9,910 bases of DNA from NCBI GenBank assembly GCA_022566355.1, contig JADFJB010000149.1, positions 1 through 9,910 of the forward strand. The letters run 5' to 3'. The stretch is from a candidate division KSB1 bacterium (GTDB lineage Bacteria; Zhuqueibacterota; JdFR-76; DREG01). Below the pieces are notes generated by a model. That model saw only the letters and a program-made list of their open reading frames with translations, did no database searches and was not told the DNA's origin. Below are positions 6,357-9,910 of the stretch, one piece after another. Every line of letters begins with the position of its first letter. Positions within the stretch are counted from its first letter, which is position 1. Position numbers and translations under genes: made by a program.

Positions 6357-6465
6357 TTTTCACCCAGGAAAGAAAAGATCAATAAAATAAATATGAATTG
6401 AAATCATATCTTTTTAAAATCCATTATTTGCTCCAGGAATTACCTATTTATTTAGAACTAACCAT

Positions 6466-6663
6466 CTACGCTTTAAATCTTGCAGCGTCAATGATCGACC
6501 AAATATGAATGATCCATCCCAGCATAAAAATCCATAACCCTGCCGCCAGAACAAAATGAATAATTGCCATTCCTAACCTGCCTTGTAAAAGCTGTCCCAA
6601 ACCCGGAATAAAAAAACTAGCCAATGCAGCTATTACATTTCCCGTGGACCCTTGTTCTGCCAT
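6466..6663 (-). CDS. Small two-helix membrane protein (TM2-like)
   Basis: The 65-residue protein has a short polar N-terminus followed by two membrane-spanning segments: about residues 9-26 (V-I-A-A-L-A-S-F-F-I-P-G-L-G-Q-L-L) and 33-58 (A-I-I-H-F-V-L-A-A-G-L-W-I-F-M-L-G-W). The loop G-L-G-Q-L-L-Q-G-R-L-G between them resembles the glycine-rich turn of TM2-type and related small bacterial membrane proteins. The helix end W-S-I-I-D-A-A matches the I-W-x-I-x-D-A motif common in that group. It should sit in the inner membrane; function is unknown. ATG 6661-6663 has GGAG nine bases upstream. It is separated from the GWxTD gene by a large inverted repeat and from the next gene by 109 bp. Confidence 0.7.
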   Translation of the reverse strand: MAEQGSTGNVIAALASFFIPGLGQLLQGRLGMAIIHFVLAAGLWIFMLGWIIHIWSIIDAARFKA

Positions 6664-6683
6664 AATTATTTTCTCCTTTTTTG

Positions 6684-6784
6684 CAATAATTTACGACCTA
6701 AGACCTGGCAGGTTTTTTTCTCAAAAAAAAATTATTTTTTGAAAATTGGAGTTTGAAACCTGCCAGGTCTTTTTGCAATTATTG
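6684..6784. repeat. Nested inverted repeat built on the ACCTGGCAGGT / ACCTGCCAGGT core
   Basis: Arms at 6700-6715 and 6756-6771 are perfect 16-bp reverse complements (AAGACCTGGCAGGTTT and its complement). Each arm is itself palindromic around one base (ACCTG-x-CAGGT). Inside lies a second pair, TCAAAAAA at 6721-6728 and TTTTTTGA at 6735-6742. Outside lies a third, CAATAATT at 6684-6691 and AATTATTG at 6777-6784. A direct 10-bp match TTTTTGCAAT is present at 6678-6687 and 6770-6779. It separates the GWxTD gene from the small membrane protein. The plus strand has a T5 run after the right arm, but there is no plus-strand gene ending here, so it is better described as a REP- or MITE-like palindromic repeat than as a terminator. 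Confidence 0.75.
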
Positions 6785-6799
6785 AATAATCCAGGTTAG

Positions 6800-8992
6800 T
6801 TACCTTAAAGTTAGTGATGTTTCTTTGTTGGCAGATCGCTGGTTTTTTTGATCCGTTACTTTTATATTAAGGGTATATTCACCTTTTTTTAAATTACTTA
6901 CATCAATGGCGAGATGTTCAAAAGAAAATGTAGAGTTACTTTTCCGATCCGAACTAACAGTGACGGATGTTTTCTTTCCCTTGCCAAATAAACCGAATAT
7001 TTTTCCTTTGTTGGCTTTTTTTGATTGAATGGTGTACTCGATTGAAAAAGAGCTCATTTCGGTAGCGAGTTCCAGGTTATAAATCTCAAAATAAATATAA
7101 ACCGGCCGGTCAATTTCAAAACTTTTCATGATGTTTGGAGTAATTTTGAGCCCATGCCTGGTAAACTTTCCCGGGCTATCCGATGCATGAATGGACGTTG
7201 CCAATAGAATATCACTTATACTCAATATGTTGGCCGAATAATCCGGTAAATTCACCAACAGGTTTTGATAACCACCCAATAAATTTGTATGATTTGGTTT
7301 AGCATGAAAAGCGACGCGATAAGAGTCCGGTTCCATTGTCGCACGAAATAGGTCAAAAATTAAATCTTTCGCATGTAACTCACTTCGTTTAAAAGGAATG
7401 TCCAGAATTCGCGGTTGCTGCAGAATTTTGTGCCAATCCATACCGTGTACTGCCAGACCGCTTTCAATTTGCATAACAGTTACCGTATCTGCCAAAGACT
7501 TGGCTATGGTTTGAATTGGAAATCCATAATACACTTCAAGAGTAGTTTTGCCGGATTCACCCTTGAAAGTCACAATAGTGTACGGGAGGTCCAATGGTTT
7601 GATTTCGCGATCCCAGCTATGGCGATCGGTTGTCAACGCTATTGTAACTTCCTTGCTTCGCTGAATAGCCATGTCCTCACTGGCGGCTAAACGCTCACCC
7701 ATTGAAATTTGATTTGCTCTATAATATCCCGAATTCCAGTGATAACGATCACTCAACATTGCCGGGTCATCGAGTTTTGCACTTAAGCGCCAGACCTCGC
7801 CCGGTTTTAGAAAATGAAAGGTCATTTCAGGATTTGCTTCCCTGGCATAATATAACCAGGATTGGTTGCTGACTTTTGCCACAGATCTGATTTCATCGTC
7901 CGGCAGGCCATGTCGAAGATAAATTACACCGCGGTCATCCAGCCAATGATTCAATTTAAAAGTTTCGGGAAATTGAATATAGTTCAACTTATCCGGATTG
8001 TTGGCCCAGGTACGAAAACCATCGAACTCATAGTTTTCTTCTGCATAAATCAATCGACGGTAATGTTCTATAAGCCTGGCGTTTTGCTCTGACGCTGGTG
8101 TCGGATCGCGACTGGCCCAAAAAGTTCGAAAAAATGTTATCTTGTCGTTCACCGAATCCATTGCCCGATAGGAATCAAACTCGTCCTCAGTGACTATATA
8201 TTTGATATCTTCGAAAACAAGATCCGAATCCAGGTGAGATTGAATTCCGTCGACAGCCCGCCAAAAATAATTTCCAAGGTCATCTAACTCATTATTAGCA
8301 AATTGAACGCGAATCATTGAGAGAAATATGGGTTGTTTACTCATGTTTAAATCATTAGCGAGCAATTCTTGAAAGATGGAATCCGCTTCTTGAGTCTTAC
8401 CTTCCCGGCGAAACTTTTCGCCAATGTAGTAACTGGCCTGGTCCCACTGTTGCCGGGATAACCACGATATGGCTTCATCCAGTTTTTTGTGATCGATATA
8501 ATGGCGGTATAGATCCAATAAGCCAATTTGAGCCTTAATTATTTGCGGCTTCAGCCGAATTTGCTTATGGCCTAGTTGAATAGCCTCGGTATATTTCTTT
8601 CGATATCTTTGCAATAAAGCAAATTGAAAGAAAATATCTTTGAACAAAGAATCCTTCGTTATCACTTTTTTAAAATGCTTTTCAGCATTTGGCCAGTCAT
8701 GAACAAAAGCCACTAACCGTCGGAATTTACCATATTCTCTATGACAAATACCCCGGTAATAATGCGCTTCTATATTTTCGGGTTCCAACTTCAAGATTTT
8801 GTCGAATTCCTTAGAAGCCTTGCTCCACTTTTCCTGGTTGATTAAAATTTTACCAATGGCAAAATATCTATCTATTTGCTTTTGATCGTTTTCCTGAGAT
8901 TGGTAAGAATTTGATAAGGTTGGCGAAGCTATGGTGTTGATTGAAATAAATAAACAGATGAAAATGAAGAATTTGCGGGGGATTTTATGCAT
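6800..8992 (-). CDS. Exported TPR protein with a variant GWxTD domain
   Basis: The 730-residue protein begins at ATG 8990-8992 with a signal peptide (H-K-I-P-R-K, then F-F-I-F-I-C-L-F-I-S-I, cleavage near I-A-S). Residues about 38-215 are tetratricopeptide-like helices (for example K-A-S-K-E-F-D-K-I-L-K-L-E-P-E-N and E-A-I-Q-L-G-H-K-Q-I-R-L-K-P). Residues about 286-385 form the GWxTD domain: F-W-A-S-R-D-P-T-P, L-I-E-H-Y-R-R-L-I-Y-A-E-E-N-Y, then D-D-R-G-V-I-Y-L-R-H-G-L-P-D-D. The naming motif itself is altered to H-W-L-D-D (residues 349-353). The remaining C-terminal half is beta-rich, ending in an Ig-like extracellular-style module (L-K-K-G-E-Y-T-L-N-I-K-V-T-D) after a glycine/lysine-rich stretch at 659-675. 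GWxTD proteins are widespread in FCB and related phyla and usually exported; their biochemical role is not known. No intact partner gene adjoins it. Confidence 0.85.
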   Translation of the reverse strand: MHKIPRKFFIFICLFISINTIASPTLSNSYQSQENDQKQIDRYFAIGKILINQEKWSKASKEFDKILKLEPENIEAHYYRGICHREYGKFRRLVAFVHDWPNAEKHFKKVITKDSLFKDIFFQFALLQRYRKKYTEAIQLGHKQIRLKPQIIKAQIGLLDLYRHYIDHKKLDEAISWLSRQQWDQASYYIGEKFRREGKTQEADSIFQELLANDLNMSKQPIFLSMIRVQFANNELDDLGNYFWRAVDGIQSHLDSDLVFEDIKYIVTEDEFDSYRAMDSVNDKITFFRTFWASRDPTPASEQNARLIEHYRRLIYAEENYEFDGFRTWANNPDKLNYIQFPETFKLNHWLDDRGVIYLRHGLPDDEIRSVAKVSNQSWLYYAREANPEMTFHFLKPGEVWRLSAKLDDPAMLSDRYHWNSGYYRANQISMGERLAASEDMAIQRSKEVTIALTTDRHSWDREIKPLDLPYTIVTFKGESGKTTLEVYYGFPIQTIAKSLADTVTVMQIESGLAVHGMDWHKILQQPRILDIPFKRSELHAKDLIFDLFRATMEPDSYRVAFHAKPNHTNLLGGYQNLLVNLPDYSANILSISDILLATSIHASDSPGKFTRHGLKITPNIMKSFEIDRPVYIYFEIYNLELATEMSSFSIEYTIQSKKANKGKIFGLFGKGKKTSVTVSSDRKSNSTFSFEHLAIDVSNLKKGEYTLNIKVTDQKNQRSANKETSLTLR

Positions 8993-9104
8993 ATCTCAAT
9001 ATTTATAGGGTGATTTATTTACAAAATGGTAGATATTCGCATAAGAAGCAATTATTTAATTGATTAACATTTTATGATAAAGGACTAAACCTTTTTCGCT
9101 GATT

Positions 9105-9122
9105 GGGGCTGTTGAAAAGTCT
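9105..9122. mobile_element. Isolated insertion-sequence-end-like motif
   Basis: GGGGCTGTTGAAAAGTC resembles the terminal repeat of several DDE insertion sequences (IS1182- or IS4/IS5-type ends with G-G-C-T-G-T-T-G-A-A-A-A). No transposase reading frame and no complementary second end are visible nearby, so at best it is a solo remnant. The resemblance is from memory and the motif is short. Confidence 0.3.
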
Positions 9123-9138
9123 GATACAAATAAACAAA

Positions 9139-9190
9139 AAGCAATATTGAGAGTTCTTTGAGTGCTAAGCTATGTTCTTTTTTATTGCTT
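9139..9190. repeat. Inverted repeat AAGCAATA ... TATTGCTT
   Basis: Perfect 8-bp arms lie at 9139-9146 and 9183-9190, with a 36-bp loop. It sits between the IS-end-like motif and a short broken reading frame, in the non-coding stretch upstream of the GWxTD gene. The role is unclear. Confidence 0.3.
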
Positions 9191-9198
9191 GTATTTTT

Positions 9199-9252
9199 TT
9201 AAAATTCATGTAAATCACTTACCTCCTTTATTATTTTCTCAATCTTTGTCAT
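9199..9252 (-). pseudogene. Short broken reading frame just after the attC-like site
   Basis: ATG at 9250-9252 opens M-T-K-I-E-K-I-I-K-E-V-S-D-L-H-E-F and then hits TAA. The opening is like the amphipathic N-terminus of small antitoxin-like or regulatory proteins. A neighbouring frame continues briefly with F-K-K-I-Q-A-I-K-K-N-I-A before another stop, so a frameshift near the A7 run is possible. It begins 15 bp beyond the attC-like structure, which is where a cassette gene would start. This may be the relic of a small gene or chance; 17 residues are too few to decide. Confidence 0.25.
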
Positions 9253-9267
9253 CTTGTAACATCTTTA

Positions 9268-9396
9268 TATCGACGCAAGTTAACCCGATTTGACAGCAGG
9301 CAATGAACTTGATAGCCGCGCAAAACTTGAACTAAACCGTACAGAAAAACTAAAAAATCAACGGCTTGCAAATTCGGGTTGAACGATGGGTTAGAG
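9268..9396 (-). other. attC-like recombination site, degenerate (integron cassette site candidate)
   Basis: On the minus strand the element opens with CTCTAAC (R''-like, 9390-9396), five bases, then GTTCAACCCGAATTTG (L''-like, 9369-9384). After a long central region come CAAATCGGGTTAACTTG (L'-like, 9276-9292) and GTCGATA (9268-9274) at the R' position. The inner arms pair as AACCCG/CGGGTT plus ATTTG/CAAAT with one unpaired base, like the extrahelical bases of attC hairpins. A further AGCCG/CGGCT pair lies inside. The length of 129 bp is within the attC range. It begins 12 bp after the stop of the 129-residue gene, the normal place for a cassette's attC. Against this, the R' box departs from GTTRRRY and no integrase is in the window. 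Confidence 0.45.
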
Positions 9397-9408
9397 GCAG
9401 CCAAAAGA

Positions 9409-9798
9409 TTAATTAAAAAAGTTTTCAATTACATATTTCTTGAACAAATATTTTTTAGAGTCACCTAAAACGCTACCTACTATATTCTTGCTATTATAAA
9501 AACAATATTGCAAAGATTTAAAGGAATTCAAAGAAACTAATGCGTTATCTTTTTTACTTTCTCTATGTTTCTTTAAATCCAGATTTGCTACTGAACAATA
9601 AATTTTGTTATCTTGCGAGAGAAACTCTCTACGTTTTTGCATTTTACCTTGATTACCCATTTGAGTATGAGATGGATTAATATAAATATCCGTCTCTGCC
9701 GATATTTTGTCAAATTTAGATTTTAAATATTTATCCTCGTATTGCCATTCCTTTATATTTAACTTGCCATTAATCTCCCACCACTTTTTAAAACTCAC
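9409..9798 (-). CDS. Unrecognised AT-rich hypothetical protein, 129 residues
   Basis: The frame starts at GTG 9796-9798 with GAGG five bases upstream, directly after an in-frame TAA, so the start is well defined. The protein begins M-S-F-K-K-W-W-E-I-N-G-K-L and is rich in lysine, asparagine, serine and aromatic residues. It has no signal peptide, no membrane helix and no motif I recognise. It is probably a soluble cytoplasmic protein. Codon and base composition are clearly more AT-rich than the amidohydrolase or kelch genes, as is usual for recently acquired accessory genes or phage/cassette genes. Its start overlaps the stop of the preceding gene by four bases (GTGA), implying translational coupling. 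Its stop lies 12 bp before the attC-like structure. Function is unknown, and a long spurious frame cannot be fully excluded. Confidence 0.6.
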   Translation of the reverse strand: MSFKKWWEINGKLNIKEWQYEDKYLKSKFDKISAETDIYINPSHTQMGNQGKMQKRREFLSQDNKIYCSVANLDLKKHRESKKDNALVSLNSFKSLQYCFYNSKNIVGSVLGDSKKYLFKKYVIENFFN

Positions 9799-9910
9799 AC
9801 CAACCTCTTAGATAACTCATTAATCGGATGCTTAGGATTCTTAAAGTAAACCTTAAACACTTCATGCCATGGATTGTTAGTCTTATACTGCTTCCTTAAT
9901 ATCCATTCGC
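9795..9910 (-). CDS. Unrecognised gene, C-terminal part only (runs off the window)
   Basis: Reading in from the window edge, the minus strand is open for 37 codons: E-W-I-L-R-K-Q-Y-K-T-N-N-P-W-H-E-V-F, then K-V-Y-F-K-N-P-K-H-P-I-N-E-L-S-K-R-L-V and TGA at 9795-9797. Composition matches the following 129-residue gene (basic, aromatic, AT-rich codons). The stop is embedded in the GTGA overlap with that gene, so the two are probably one transcription and translation unit. The fragment is too short to name; the basic, tryptophan-containing tail would fit a nucleic-acid-binding or phage-type protein but this is only an impression. Confidence 0.5.
   Translation of the reverse strand, partial: EWILRKQYKTNNPWHEVFKVYFKNPKHPINELSKRLV
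9804..9808 (-). promoter_or_regulatory. Ribosome binding site for the GTG start at 9798
   Basis: The coding strand carries AGAGG five bases before GTG, inside the end of the upstream gene. It supports the GTG start and the coupled two-gene arrangement. Confidence 0.55.

Noticed and set aside
6700-6780. Intrinsic terminator
   Set aside because: The loop between the perfect arms is about 40 bases, no T run follows on the minus strand where the genes are, and the plus strand has no gene to terminate.
7415-8092. Plus-strand frames of 76-91 codons within the GWxTD gene
   Set aside because: Antisense to a continuous 730-residue protein with recognisable domains.
1-9910. CRISPR array, tRNA or rRNA genes
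   Set aside because: No regularly spaced direct repeats and no cloverleaf or rRNA-like sequence were seen on either strand.

Overview
The window is AT-rich bacterial DNA. Nearly all intact genes lie on the minus strand and encode exported or envelope-associated proteins: a kelch-propeller lipoprotein, a metal-dependent amidohydrolase lipoprotein, a DUF6503-like secreted protein, a tiny two-helix membrane protein, and a TPR/GWxTD protein. GWxTD proteins and lipoproteins of this kind point to the Fibrobacteres-Chlorobi-Bacteroidetes (FCB) side of the tree, for example Calditrichota, KSB1, Marinimicrobia or Ignavibacteria-like lineages. This placement is an inference from gene content; there is no rRNA or other marker gene here.

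Layout. (1) Positions 1-87 hold the 3' end of an upstream reading frame that overlaps, by TAATG, the first codons of a PIN/VapC-type toxin. The toxin is cut short by an insertion sequence. (2) Positions 88-1490 are a complete-looking IS3-family element, minus strand, with orfA, orfB, an A9 slippery run for -1 frameshifting, and imperfect terminal inverted repeats. (3) Positions 1528-2095 are a decayed gene with one frameshift and one internal stop. Positions 2146-2180 carry two small palindromes. (4) Positions 2188-8992 are the stable part: kelch lipoprotein, single-PAS protein, amidohydrolase lipoprotein, DUF6503-like protein, small membrane protein and GWxTD protein. All point the same way, with gaps of about 70-165 bp. 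A 16-bp perfect inverted repeat, whose arms are themselves palindromic, sits between the last two. (5) Positions 9000-9910 change character. They hold an isolated insertion-sequence-end-like motif, a short broken reading frame, a 129-bp structure resembling a degenerate integron attC site, and a very AT-rich pair of unrecognised minus-strand genes overlapping by GTGA. One of the pair runs off the window.

The picture is a conserved chromosomal block of periplasmic/envelope genes bordered on both sides by mobile-DNA debris: a toxin-antitoxin remnant, an IS3 element and a pseudogene on the left, and attC-like and IS-end-like sequences with orphan AT-rich genes on the right. No metabolic pathway or defence system can be assembled with confidence from the intact genes. 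The most novel-looking items are the attC-like structure with the orphan gene pair next to it, and the variant GWxTD protein.
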